Source: Malurus cyaneus samueli (taxonomy: Eukaryota > Chordata > Aves > Passeriformes > Maluridae). From it: a stretch of 64,000 nucleotides of DNA. Location: NCBI GenBank assembly GCA_009741485.1, contig CM019216.1:48899248-48963247 (forward strand). The letters run 5' to 3'. A program made the translations under genes and the position numbers. Below, piece after piece: positions 12,601 through 22,864 of this stretch (positions are counted from its first letter, which is position 1; each line of letters begins with the position of its first letter). The notes beneath the pieces are model-generated. The model ran no database searches. It was not told where the DNA came from and worked only from the letters and a program-made list of their open reading frames with translations.

Positions 12601-15310
12601 TGCTGAATAGAGCCTATAGAAAATAATCTTTCATTCTGAGTTTAGAATGCAACAAATAGTTTATTTCAGCTGAGCTCAAAATTGTGGAGTTTTACATGGT
12701 ATATCTTTTTACCTGTTTGAAAAAAGAAGATTTTAAATGGCAAAAAACCTGGCACCCTCTCAGTGACCTTAGTTTTATTGGGAACAGCTTCCCACTGATA
12801 ACAAATAAACAATAAATTCACCCTATTACACCTGTATGGCCACACTCAAAGTAATATACTTCTTTATATCTCCATAAAGGCCACAAGTGCAGAAGAGATT
12901 AAAAAAGAGCAGCGTAGCCAACTCTAGTGTGGTAGAAACCTATAGCTTACCAAACCAAATAAAATCTCCAGCACTTTGAACAAATCTTTTGCTGGGACCT
13001 TCTGAAGATAAATACTCATCCATCCAGCTCCCTTCCTGTTTTGTAATGTCTCCCTGTCTAATTTAATAAATGCTTTCTTGCTGTTTCTTGGCATCTTCCA
13101 GAACAAGGAATGTAAACTGAAAGGACCATGGAGACTGGGGTTGGCCCAGGACTGCACAATGAATAACATCAGGAGACACAGAGACGAGCTGTCAGCCTGT
13201 ACCTCTTGCCACGGCCTCTGCGAGGGAAGATTGCTCAGTGCTCTGTGAAACAGAATTTTGTTATACAATAGTTAAGACACATGAAAGTCAGAAGAAAAAT
13301 GCATGCTTTAACAGGTCATCTGCTAAAACTGCTGACAGGGTTTTAGCAGCACAGAAAAAAAAAATCCAGAGTAACAATAGGAAAGGTAATGATGGAGAGA
13401 AAATTGTACAGCACAACGATTGGTGAAGAATTATTGACAATATTTTATGACACCTTCAGTCAGGTAGAACATGCCAGGAAAGGACAGTAGCTGCCGGATA
13501 AATATATTTTATTTATTTATAGTCTATAGTTGTCAATTATTGTTTAAGTTAATGAAACAGGATTCATACTGTGACAGTTGCTCTCCATAATAAGCACCTA
13601 AACTTTTGATGTCTAAATTGTTTAAAGTTAAGATAATTCCTTTTTAAATAGTACATCTCAAAATACACATGAAATTTATCCCTCTGTGAAGTGGACTTTC
13701 TACAGAAGGCCTGAGAATTATTTTCTATTCATTCATGGAAGAGCCATTGCTGTAGATGCACATAAGAAGGTGTACTTAAAACACTCATCAATTCTGCTTC
13801 TGGGTGGCCTTGGAAAACTATGAAGGCTTTTCAGACTCTAATATTTTGGCTCCATGTAATTTTGCCTTTCAGAAATAGATCACTATTGTCTACAGGTTCA
13901 TACAGCCTATTCTTGGATTCTTTCTCTTGAACTATCATAAGAGAGTATTGTGTTCATAAAAATTCAACACTGAATGGCACTTACGCGCAGGTGACAGAGC
14001 CCTTTGTAGAAAAGGAGAAGTTTTAAGGGCAAAACAGTACAATGCAGTGTGCAAGGAACAGCATGGTTTCTGGCATTGCCACTGGGGGTTAGGTATTCCT
14101 GAATGAGATCAGTTTGGTGTAGATTTTCACCTATTTGTAAAAGAGGGCAACAACTTGCTTGTTGTTGAATCATTTGAGATTTATGCAGAAAGACTAATCC
14201 TTATTTATTCATATAATTCATTTCTTCATGGCTTGTTTCCAAAATTCTGTCTTTGCCCCTTTCTTATAAGGTCACTGCAAGGTTTTGTTTGACATCAGGA
14301 GAACATTTTGAGAGAGCACAGCCCTCCCTGGATCCAAGGTCTCTTCAGTGCTCTTCAGGACTCAAGAAGAATGCTCACCACTACTGACAGCCTGTTCATG
14401 ATATTGTTAACTGTAAAATTCAGTTTAGTGGAAGAATACCCTCCATTTTCTTTAATAACCTCAGTCATACAGAGAGAGCTGGGCAGTACAGCAGCAGATC
14501 AGCAGCAGACTGCCCCCACAGACTGCCAGTCCTTTGGGAAATAGGCAGCTGGAGTTTCTGATGCATCCTGAAATCATTTGTATGATTGGAAAACTACTAA
14601 GATAAAGGTAAACAACTTATTTTATTGTTTGTAGTTCATTAAAAAAAAAAAAAACCAGTTTGAAAAATTAAAATAAATTGAAATAAGATCAGATAAAACT
14701 AAAGATTACAGCGAGGGTCATGCAAATATTCACAGGCCTTACTGACCCTGACCAGCCCTCCTGAGTCAGGCTCACTTCCACGCCTGTAAGTATTAGTGGA
14801 CACAGCTGGACACCAATGGTTGGCCAGTACTCAAAACCTGGTTTGTTTTCCTCTGTGTCATCCATTCTCTGATGTCTCCTCATGGACCTACATAATGGGA
14901 CTCTGGTAATCCCTTTGCAAACCCATAAACAACTACACAACCCACGGATAGCAACACATTCAGGTTGTTTTTCAGTGCTTTGATGTCCTAAGTGCTTTCC
15001 TGGTTATTTCTCTCTTTAGAATGCCAGTTTTTTTTATTCGGTGCTTCTAATTCTGAGCTAAATTTTAGGAGATTGTTTCCCATGTGGCTCATGTTTAATT
15101 AAGTATGCACACTTTGTTTTCAGGCATTGTTCTTTCTGACTGTGGTGAAAATAACCAACCTTCAAATCAATTTCTGAAGAAATGACTTTATGAATTACAT
15201 TATATGTTATGTTTCCCTAAGAAATCAACAACCTAGGTCTGTCCTTCCAGGCCTACTGTAACCCTGTGAGATGGGAATGTATGCAGCTCATGTTGAAGGA
15301 CTAACTTCAA
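9607..15310. other. Non-coding stretch, no clear gene
   Basis: Mostly AT-rich. It contains a TTC/T-rich run at 11879-11933, another T run near 11971-11982, a small direct repeat (TGATAAGTAGGC then TGATAAGTA) at about 12091-12114 and an A run at 14641-14654. One weak exon-like frame at 13102-13248 is listed separately. The 136-codon frame at 9982-10392 has no recognisable domain. Confidence 0.5.
13102..13248 (+). other. Weak exon-like open frame (48 codons)
   Basis: A pyrimidine-rich stretch ending in CTTCCAG (to 13101) looks like a splice acceptor. It is followed by 48 sense codons ending at TGA (13246-13248). The frame contains a CTSCHG segment, which superficially resembles a CxxCH motif but has no supporting context. 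No start codon, donor site or matching neighbour exon was found. I do not recognise the peptide. Chance is the simplest explanation; a decayed or lineage-specific terminal exon is possible. Confidence 0.12.
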
Positions 15311-15428
15311 TATTTATCTAATTAGGCATTAATTTATCTAATTAGGCATTTATTTATTAATATTTATCTAATATTATTTATCTATATTATTTATCTATTT
15401 ATTATATTTATCTAATTAGGCATTAATT
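15311..15428. repeat. AT-rich interspersed tandem repeat (TATTTATCTAATTAGGCATTA-like)
   Basis: Three copies of TTATCTAATTAGGCATT occur at about 15314-15330, 15334-15350 and 15407-15424. The gap holds degenerate TATTTATCTA units. This looks like local replication slippage with partial unit expansion. Each intact unit carries the homeodomain core TAATTA, which is incidental as far as I can tell. Confidence 0.85.
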
Positions 15429-16729
15429 TTACATCCATTTTAACATTTTCCAATCCATTGCTCCCTTTAGCTCTTCTAATGCTCTTTGCAGAGAAATAAA
15501 TAAACAAACAAAAGATTACAAAGCAAAAAACTATGAAACAGAGGTCAATAGTCCTCAAACTGTGGTAATTTCTGCCAAATTAAGGACTCCAGCAACATAT
15601 AAGAACAGTTGACCTGTACAACATGACATTCCGTCATCTCAGTCTTGTTAGACTTGAAACAGAGATAAGAGGAAACACATCAAGAAAACATCCAAACCTT
15701 TCCAAAGAATGTTAATGAATGTCTTACAGCCTCCCGATCACACTATTAAGTATTGTGTATAAAGCCCCCAAATTTGAAAATTTTCCTTCAAAACATTCCT
15801 GTAGGAACTAATGTCTTAGACTTTAAAAAAGTTTAGGTATCATTCACACTTCCTTACCCTCAAAACAGGTGTTCAATGTCATGTGAGTGTTGATAGCAAC
15901 CTCTGGGTTAAATGTAATATGACTTATCCATGGCTAGACATGGACTTTAGTGATAAGTCAGAAATGGTCTTTGAAATTTTTCCTTGCTTCTTTTTTCTGA
16001 TGGACTTGACAAAACTCTTTTAAAGTTATTACACATTTACTGTGGAAAAAGTTAGTGGTCTAAACAGACTCCTATCTGTAACAAACAGAAATTGAATTAA
16101 TATTAAAGAGAGAAAATTAAAAAATGGAGCTTAAACAATGAGCTGGATTTATAAACTAATTTGTTTAATATAAGTGGAGTTTGTAGATGTTGAGAATCAA
16201 TTTGTGACTGTCCTGAAAAATGGTTGGTAGTTTCTGTTTAACATTGAATAAGGAACTTTTTACTTTTTTTACATTTATTGTAACAATCATAGTTGAGCTA
16301 TTCTGCATCATGTATTCTGTTTCAAATTATATCTGTTGTCTAAAACCTTGTCTTGCTCCTTCTGCTTAGTTTCCTCAGACTTGTTCTACAAACAATGCAG
16401 GTCTGCTTGATAGATTAAGGAATAGGTCTGCAGTGAGGCCAAAGATGTATGAGAAGAACAGAGCAGTGTGTCATATGGGTGACATTTATCAGGACCCAGG
16501 TGCTGGGGGAGGTGAAGCTTTGTGAGCCAACTTGATAAAATACATCTTTTTATCTACTTTATGTTTCAGTGAACATAGTAAGCAGAGGAGGAAAATTTCT
16601 CCTCCTATCTTATCTATGCCTTCTCCTGGTACTTGCCAAGTAGTAGCCCAGCACATACCCACCTACGGCAAACACAGAGGCAGAGCTTTGACTACTGTTC
16701 CATTAGGAATGCAGCATTCATCAGTTATG
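15429..16729. other. Non-coding stretch, no gene recognised
   Basis: AT-rich DNA with frequent stops in all frames. No repeat, RNA gene or regulatory signature that I can support. Confidence 0.55.
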
Positions 16730-17253
16730 GTGCCTCCCATTTAGTCTGTTCTCCATCCTGCAAAGCCTCCAGTCTCTTGTGGACTTGGCAAATCACATCT
16801 TTTTTAGCATGGAGTAACTTTTTTTGCATGGACTTTGGTACGAAGCCATTTCAAAAGAGTGTACTTTACAGGCATTTATACTTCAGTAGTGAATCTTAGG
16901 AAAGATTCCCATCTATTGTGAAATATCCATATGTTTTCCCATTTCTGATGATGATTACTTTTAATGGGCTGGATTCTGCACCTCTACTCAAAGAAACACC
17001 AAACTTCTTCCATGTCCCTTGAGATCTTTTCATGTGGATCACGGGATACCAGCTGTGAAACAGCTGAGGTTTTGTTGGTGGTAGTTTTTCTCCTCCTGAC
17101 AACAGATGTAGGATGCAGTTTTCCCTCTTTACTTTTTAGTGTATCCTTTTTGGCCTTCCATTTTTTCAGCTGGCCTCGAATTTTCTTCTCCTGCCCCATG
17201 GCATCCTTCGATTTCTTGTAATAATCTGTTCTAACCTTCACTGGCACCTAAGA
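16730..17253 (-). pseudogene. Possible decayed coding remnant, family unknown
   Basis: Read on the minus strand, 17249-16985 is an open frame of about 88 codons. It is lysine- and arginine-rich (for example GQEKKIRGQLKKWKAKK), is preceded by TTATCTTAG and ends at TAG. Near 17010 a different frame becomes the more protein-like one and includes PLKVIIIRNGKTYGYF. That frame then meets several stops around 16860-16900. Further along the same frame is another protein-like run ending in KRLEALQDGEQTKWEAP and a stop near 16739. One frame change plus in-frame stops would fit an old pseudogene or exon remnant. The purine-rich strand also gives long stop-free runs by chance, so this is weak. I could not identify a parent gene. 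The NG-turn segment vaguely recalls the start of a doublecortin-type domain, but I would not rely on it. Confidence 0.22.
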
Positions 17254-18215
17254 TAAATCCTGCTTCTTTCCTTCTGAAGCAAGTGGCTAGGGCTGTTCAT
17301 TTTGGCATGAGGGAAAGGTTGAAAGCACAAATGAACTGTGAATTGTGCATTTTCTTTGTGTGCCTTGAAGAAAGCATTTGCCAAATTGTGTCATCACAAT
17401 CTCTAAAGCAGTTTATCAGTGAACAACTGACAATGAAAATATGCAATTTTCCTTAAATAGGAGCCATATTGTCAGGCAATCAAAAAAGGGAGAAATATTA
17501 TTCTAGTGCATTCAACACCTTCAAGGTGTAGATTTGAGCCTTCTTAAATCCTGCAACCTTAAAACAGAAGTGGTTTTGCCTGTACCACAATGGCTGGACA
17601 CAATTATAATCTTTGGGAAGGGTCTGTAATTTTTATATATTTTTATTTCTCATTGATACTTTTGGATTTCTGCCTTCACACCTGACAAATACATGACCTT
17701 CTAGGCAAGTCTGCTAGAGTTGTCTTGCTTTCAGCCTTCTAAGCAGATGCCACAAGTGTCAGGTTACAAACCTAAGTCTGCAGGAGTTTTACCCCAAACA
17801 ATGTTTGCTCCTTATTTCCCCCTTTTTCTCCCTCCTAGCCTTCCTTTTTCATTTTGCAATTAACTTTTTTACAAGCGTGATTTGACCCCAGATCTTTAGT
17901 TTGATTTTCAGGAGGAGCTCCTTCAAAGGTGATTTCTTTGGGTAAATTGTTAGAGCAAGGCAGCCTCAGAAATGGTCTGTGTTTGCCGACTCATAAGAGC
18001 AATTACACTTTTGGTACAATGTACCACGGATCTTCTCACAGCTGAGACCTTCCAAACCATGGATGCAATTGCATTTATTTTACTTGGTAATAACAAGCAT
18101 CTTAGAGCAGAAAAAGAATCGTGAAATGGTGCTGCTGAAATACAGGTTTTGTTATTTCTCAATTTAGACACTAGGTTCATGTTAGTCAATAATCTGCAGT
18201 ACCTAAATAGGATGA
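17254..18215. other. Non-coding stretch, no gene recognised
   Basis: AT-rich. On the minus strand, stop-poor stretches of about 80 and 37 codons lie in different frames between 18189 and 17830. A second frame is equally open over part of this, so I do not call coding sequence. Confidence 0.45.
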
Positions 18216-18234
18216 GGGGGGGGGGGGGGGGGGG
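18216..18234 (+). repeat. Poly-G homopolymer, 19 nt
   Basis: Nineteen consecutive G residues on the plus strand, followed after AACTCAAAACAAAAA by a C-rich segment (CCTCCTTCCCCCGCC). Long G runs can fold into G-quadruplex structures and are prone to length errors in sequencing and assembly, so the exact count is uncertain. Confidence 0.93.
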
Positions 18235-18991
18235 AACTCAAAACAAAAACCTCCTTCCCCCGCCAAATAAAAAAGTGCTGAATGCCCTTAGTAGGTATTG
18301 CTGGTGTTAAGCAGTTGTGCAAAATCAAGCAGAGTTTTTTCCTATAAACTAAGAGCCTAATTTTAGGCATTCATTTTAGGAAACTGTTCAAATAGATGAA
18401 ATAAATTGAAACTGTATTGAATTATAATAAATTAAATGAAATTAAATCCTTAATTCTTCTTCTAAATTGTCATTTTATTAAGCTGTTACAGAGTAAGCAG
18501 TGAAATATATCTCATACCAAAATCAATTAAGAACTTCTAGAGCTGCATTCTAGAACAAGAAATTATTGATACTACTCTTCTACAAAAGAGACAAACAAAA
18601 CCCAAAACCCAACCAACCCACAGTTTTCTTGAATTCAGTGATCTGTGCTGACAAAGTTTATTGACTATCTGGTCAACAACAACCAGCACTGAAATCTCTC
18701 TTCAAATAATCTACTGACCTTAATTTTATTGTAATTTGACCAGTAATTTGTTTTGTTTTGTTTTCAATTTCCAACTGTATCTGAGATTCCCTTTACTGTT
18801 GAGACCTGAGGCTTTCGTTTGTTCATAAGAATTAAACAGTGCTTACAAGTGCAAAAGTTGGGGGTTTTTGCAGCGAAATGAATGTTGACACAACACATGA
18901 CTTAATGAAAAGTTTCTTGCTGGACCAAAATACTAGTTCAGTTGTTGTCCCACCTCTTCATAATTCCTATTCTGAAACTTCTGGAAAATCA

Positions 18992-19053
18992 GGATTACTG
19001 TGAAACATTATCTCTGATAAACAAATTTGGATTACTATGAAACGTTATCTCTG
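18992..19053 (+). repeat. 25-bp imperfect direct duplication
   Basis: GGATTACTGTGAAACATTAT plus CTCTG (18992-19016) recurs at 19029-19053 with two substitutions, giving a 37-bp period. It looks like a small local duplication. No function is implied. Confidence 0.88.
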
Positions 19054-19229
19054 CCTCTTCTGAGAGAAGTACAGGGAAACTTTATAGTTTTCCTTCAGAG
19101 AAAACGCAAAAGGAAAAATGGTGTCAAAGCAAAGCAAGGTAAAATATAGCAGAAAGCCTTTTCTAGTGGAGAGCGGATGCGATGCCAGGAGGGTTTTCTT
19201 GCTGTGACAGATGGGATATCAATATATTA

Positions 19230-19540
19230 TTTCATATTAAATTCACTGCATGTGAGGTGCTGTTCTCTCTGGAAGGGCTGCACCTGAGAGCAGGGAGCAA
19301 TGATGCCTGCTCCCTGTTTGGTGATGCCTGTGGGGCTCAGGCAGCAGCCATGGCAGACAGAAGGACTGGTTTGTTCCCTCAGACAGAGCCAATCCAAGCT
19401 GTGCCAGGGCAGAAGGCAGGTGTGAGGAGCACAGATGTGGCTGCAGACCACTGGCATCAGCCCTGCCAGTCCCCCAAGGAGCAGTGGGCATCCCCACAGC
19501 CTTGTTCCAGGCATGATGGAAAGAGATGGACTTTATCTAG
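19230..19540. other. GC-richer patch inside a long chance frame
   Basis: A GC-richer block overlapped by a 189-codon plus-strand frame (19182-19751) and by minus-strand frames of 84-95 codons. The predicted peptides have no recognisable domain, signal peptide or membrane segment, and the long plus-strand frame runs on into AT-rich DNA on its 3' side. I suspect an old repeat fragment but cannot name it. Confidence 0.35.
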
Positions 19541-19904
19541 GGACACAGAGGGAATGTGTGTAGAGTTTAAAAATTCCCTTTGTATGCCTATTCTGAGTAA
19601 AATATTTAGCCAGAACCACCTCAAAACTCAGCTGACCCAAGGTCAAAAAGAAAAATTATATTGTCATTGCTACAGATATTTAATGATACACCCTGCCACT
19701 CAGCTTCTCTTTGGACTGATGCTGGTTAGAATTTTTAGGAATACTTTATAAAAAAAAGAAAGACCATTTCCCTTAAGTGGGTTTTGTTTTGCTAAGTTAT
19801 ACTCAAAAGTCTGCCGATATCTTTGTGAATCCTTTTTAACTATGTCTTTTACTCACTGCAGGAGCAGCTGCAACACCAGAAAGGTCAGGCTCAGCCTTCA
19901 TAAT

Positions 19905-20140
19905 CTTCCACATCAATTTGTTCCAGGACTCCACAGTGGTTCTTCTTAGAAAGTTTTCTCTGGTTTCAGGCTGAAATCCTCCTTGCTGTGAATTTAACTT
20001 GCAGCCCCTTCTCTTATCTTTACTGAACATGGAGAATAGCATATTACCTCTCTCTTCACAGCTGTAATGTGCAACTACCTGAGTTTGACTCTTTACCATG
20101 TTTCTCCTAGATGTTTCTCCCCCATAAAATATAACTCACA
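19905..20140 (-). mobile_element. Old CR1 LINE fragment (antisense on plus strand)
   Basis: In plus-strand reading, an ordered series of segments resembles the reverse complement of the CR1 3' coding/UTR region as I remember it: TTGTTCCAGGACTCCACAGT, then GGTTCTTCTTAGAAAG, then CTCCTTGCTGTGAATTTAAC, then CATGGAGAATAGCATATTAC, then TACCTGAGTTTGACTC. The order and spacing fit CR1; individual segments are substantially diverged. The element would therefore lie on the minus strand and be an old, truncated copy. The boundaries are approximate. CR1 is the dominant LINE of bird genomes and is usually 5'-truncated. Confidence 0.55.
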
Positions 20141-21831
20141 TTCCTGCACTATTTCTGCATGTTTAAAAACCACTGATCATTCTTGCTGCTGTTCTCAAGG
20201 CTCTCTTTATTCAATCCACAACCTTTTTTAATTAGGATCCAAGAGTTATCTCTACTTCCACTGCAGTTTTGTGAACAGGGCACAAAGCAGAAGAACCAAA
20301 GACAAAGGATTATAGGCATTACCTTTCTTTTCACAGCTCAGCAATAAAATTATACTTTGCCACAACAGGAAAAGACCATTGAATTGTGTTCACTTAGTGG
20401 CCTGTATATAAACCTGGTATAAATTTTTGTCTATAGATAGATACAATGTAGATTGCATGTGCAATCCACTACAAGCTTCTGGTCAGCAACTCAGCAGCTT
20501 TGACCTTATTTCCATCTTGTATTTTTGCAGTTGTTTATCCCTACACAGAAGACCTTGGGAAAAAAAATCAATAAAACCAATAAATTACTTCTTTTTTTCT
20601 CCACCAACAGTACAAGTCTCAGCAACGTCTCTCAGCATATGACTGAACTTTATTCCTGGTGGGAACCTGGCTGGCACAGAACAAGCTCTATTAAGCATGC
20701 AGTTGCATATTGACCTCTATTTGCTATTCATTGTGTCATTAGGATTTTAATAATGGTTTGCTCTTAAGGATGAGTGGGAGTTGTTTGTCCCTTGCTTCTT
20801 CATAAACGTTATTGCAATAACAAATTGACAAGAATTTTCCCTGAAGTAGGAGGTTTAATTAGATTCAAGTATTTTAGGGAAGCTAAAGCACACATGCAAA
20901 TGCGTGGTGGGAAGTAGGAAATGGTAAAAGTCTGGAGCTGCTTCTTCACCACCATGATTGACAGATTCAATAGGCACATCTGGTGAGCAACTTCATGGCA
21001 GGACCTGCACAAGCACACTGTAAAATTGTAAATGTGGTCTGTAGAGGATAAGGGCTCCTTAGATCTGACATTATGTTTACCAGGCTCACACTTTTCTAGC
21101 AGGAGAGGCCCTTCACCTTCTACTGTAAACAGAAAGAAATCAGAGGCTCTCACATGCCGGGCTGTTGGCAGATCACCATGAACTTGTTTCAGCCAGAGCA
21201 CACTTCGTCGTCATGGTCAGTGAAAGCCTCTGAGCTTCAAAGGTAAGTCCTGTGCTCAAAGAGAGACATTGCGATGACCCACGACTCCTGGCAGATTTGG
21301 TTTCAGTTACTGGAAGATTCTCAAAAAATTCAAAGGCACTTCAGCTCCCTTCAAACTTCAGCAAAGAGCAGCAGACCTCCTAGACAAAGGCGCAAAGTGT
21401 AGCGCTAGCAGTCCAGCGAGAGTCTGCATCTTGATTTCACTAGAGCAGATGTTATCTGCAAGCAATTAACATACTTGTCATCACCAGTAAAATAGATACA
21501 GAATTCTTCGAGCGTTTTTTTTATCCACCCTAAAGAAAAGTGTTTGTGCACAAAGCAACATTTCCACATTAGTATTAAAATAACATTCAGTGAGGCAAGC
21601 GGCATGTGTCACTTTTTCAGTTTCTTCCAGTTCCTTTTTTTTCTTTTTTTTTCAAACAGCAATGCTGTAACACTTAAACCAGAGCTAGAGAACACATTTC
21701 ATCAATGACCTATATCTTTTAACAACAGAATATTTGATGTCTGTATTTTTTACTTCACTGTTGTTATTTTCAAAGGCTACTGTTTGTTTTACATAGAACT
21801 GTAGTGAGCATGTATTCCACTCTTATGGGAA
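20141..21831. other. Non-coding stretch, no gene recognised
   Basis: Mostly AT-rich. The minus-strand frame at 20809-21201 (130 codons) is the most coding-like item, but it shows no domain and I do not call it. A T-rich run lies at about 21635-21655. Confidence 0.5.
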
Positions 21832-22864
21832 TGGCAGGTTGACCCTGCCTGGACACCAGGTGACCACCAAAGCTGCTCTGTCACTCCTCTCCTCAGCTGG
21901 ACAGGAGAAAATATAACTGAAGCCTTGTGGGTTGAGAAGAGGAAAAGGAGAGATCACTCATCAGTTTCCATCAGGAGCAAGGCAAAACTGACTTGGGGAA
22001 ATTAGTTTTATTTATTGCCAATCAAATCAGAGTAGGGTAAGGAGAAATAAACCAAATTTTAAAACACTTCCCTCACCTCTCCTTTCTTCCTAGGCTTAAT
22101 TTAACCCCCCATTTTCTCTACCTCTTCCCACTCAGTGATACAGGGGGACAGGAAATTGGAGCTGCAGCCAGCTCATCACACACTGTCTCTGCCACTCCTT
22201 CCTCCTCATGGGAGAGCTCCTCACACTCTTCCTGCTCTCCAGAGTGTGGTCCCTCCAACAGGAAACCGTCTCCCACCAACTTCTCCAACGTGAGTCGTTC
22301 CCGGGGCTGCAGTTCTTCACACACTGCTCCAGGGTGAGTCCATTCCACAGGGTGCAGCCCTTCAGGAACAGACTGCCCCAGAGTGTGTCCCCTACCAGGC
22401 CCCTCTCTCCATGGATCAAAAAGTCCTGCCAGGAGCCTGCTCCAGTTTGGGTTTCCACAGATCACAGCCTCCTTTGGGCACTCACCCACTCCGGTGTGGG
22501 GTCCTCCATGGGCTGCAGGGGCACAGCTACTTCACCATGGTCTGCTCCAGGGGCTGCAGAAAAACCTCTGCTCTGGTGTCTGGAGCACCTCCTCCTTCAT
22601 CGGTCTTGGGGGATGCAGAATTGCTGCTCTCACTTGTTGTCACACCTCTCTCACAGCTGAATTTGAAATTGTGCAGTGTGTTTTTTCCTTTTAAAATGCA
22701 TTATGCCAGAGGATGCTGTTGACAGTCTTGGCCAGGGGAAGTTCTGTCTTGGAACTGCTTTTCATTGGCTCTATCAGACACGGAGGAAGTTTCTCGTAGC
22801 TTCTCACACGAGCTAACCCTTTAGTCCCTCCACTACCAAAAGCTGGTCACACAAATCCAATACA
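21832..22864 (-). mobile_element. Solo LTR of an avian endogenous retrovirus, about 1.03 kb
   Basis: This GC-richer block matches, along its whole length and in order, an interspersed avian LTR that I recognise from memory but cannot name securely. On the minus strand it begins TGTATTGGATTTGTGTGACC (from 22864) and ends GGGTCAACCTGCCA (at 21832), giving the expected TG...CA termini. Further signs are a TTTTAAAA TATA-like stretch near 22690, an AATAAA signal (complement of TTTATT at about 22008-22015) and an internal set of imperfect repeats of the type CTCCAGNGTGGGTCC at about 22230-22580. No retroviral internal region, primer-binding site or second LTR flanks it, so it is a solo LTR left by recombination. 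The five bases on either side (GGGAA and ATGAC) do not match, so the target-site duplication is decayed or the ends are slightly misplaced. Open frames of 103-150 codons inside it are by-products of the repeat. Confidence 0.75.
22230..22580 (-). repeat. Imperfect internal repeats within the LTR
   Basis: Units of about 30-40 bp share a CTCCA(G/A)NGTG(G/A)GTCC core followed by a CCACRGGGTGCAG-like part. They recur at roughly 22284, 22326, 22370, 22440 and 22490. They probably expanded by slippage within the parent LTR family and lie between its TATA-like and poly(A) signals. Confidence 0.6.

Noticed and set aside
17830..18189. Minus-strand protein-like runs of about 80 and 37 codons
   Set aside because: Two different frames are equally open over the second run, which points to composition and not coding.
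19182..19751. 189-codon plus-strand open frame
   Set aside because: No domain, no signal or membrane segment, and strong opposite-strand frames over the same GC-rich patch; no splice context.
22118..22722. Several 103-150 codon frames on both strands
   Set aside because: They lie inside the solo LTR and arise from its internal repeats; no retroviral protein motif is present.
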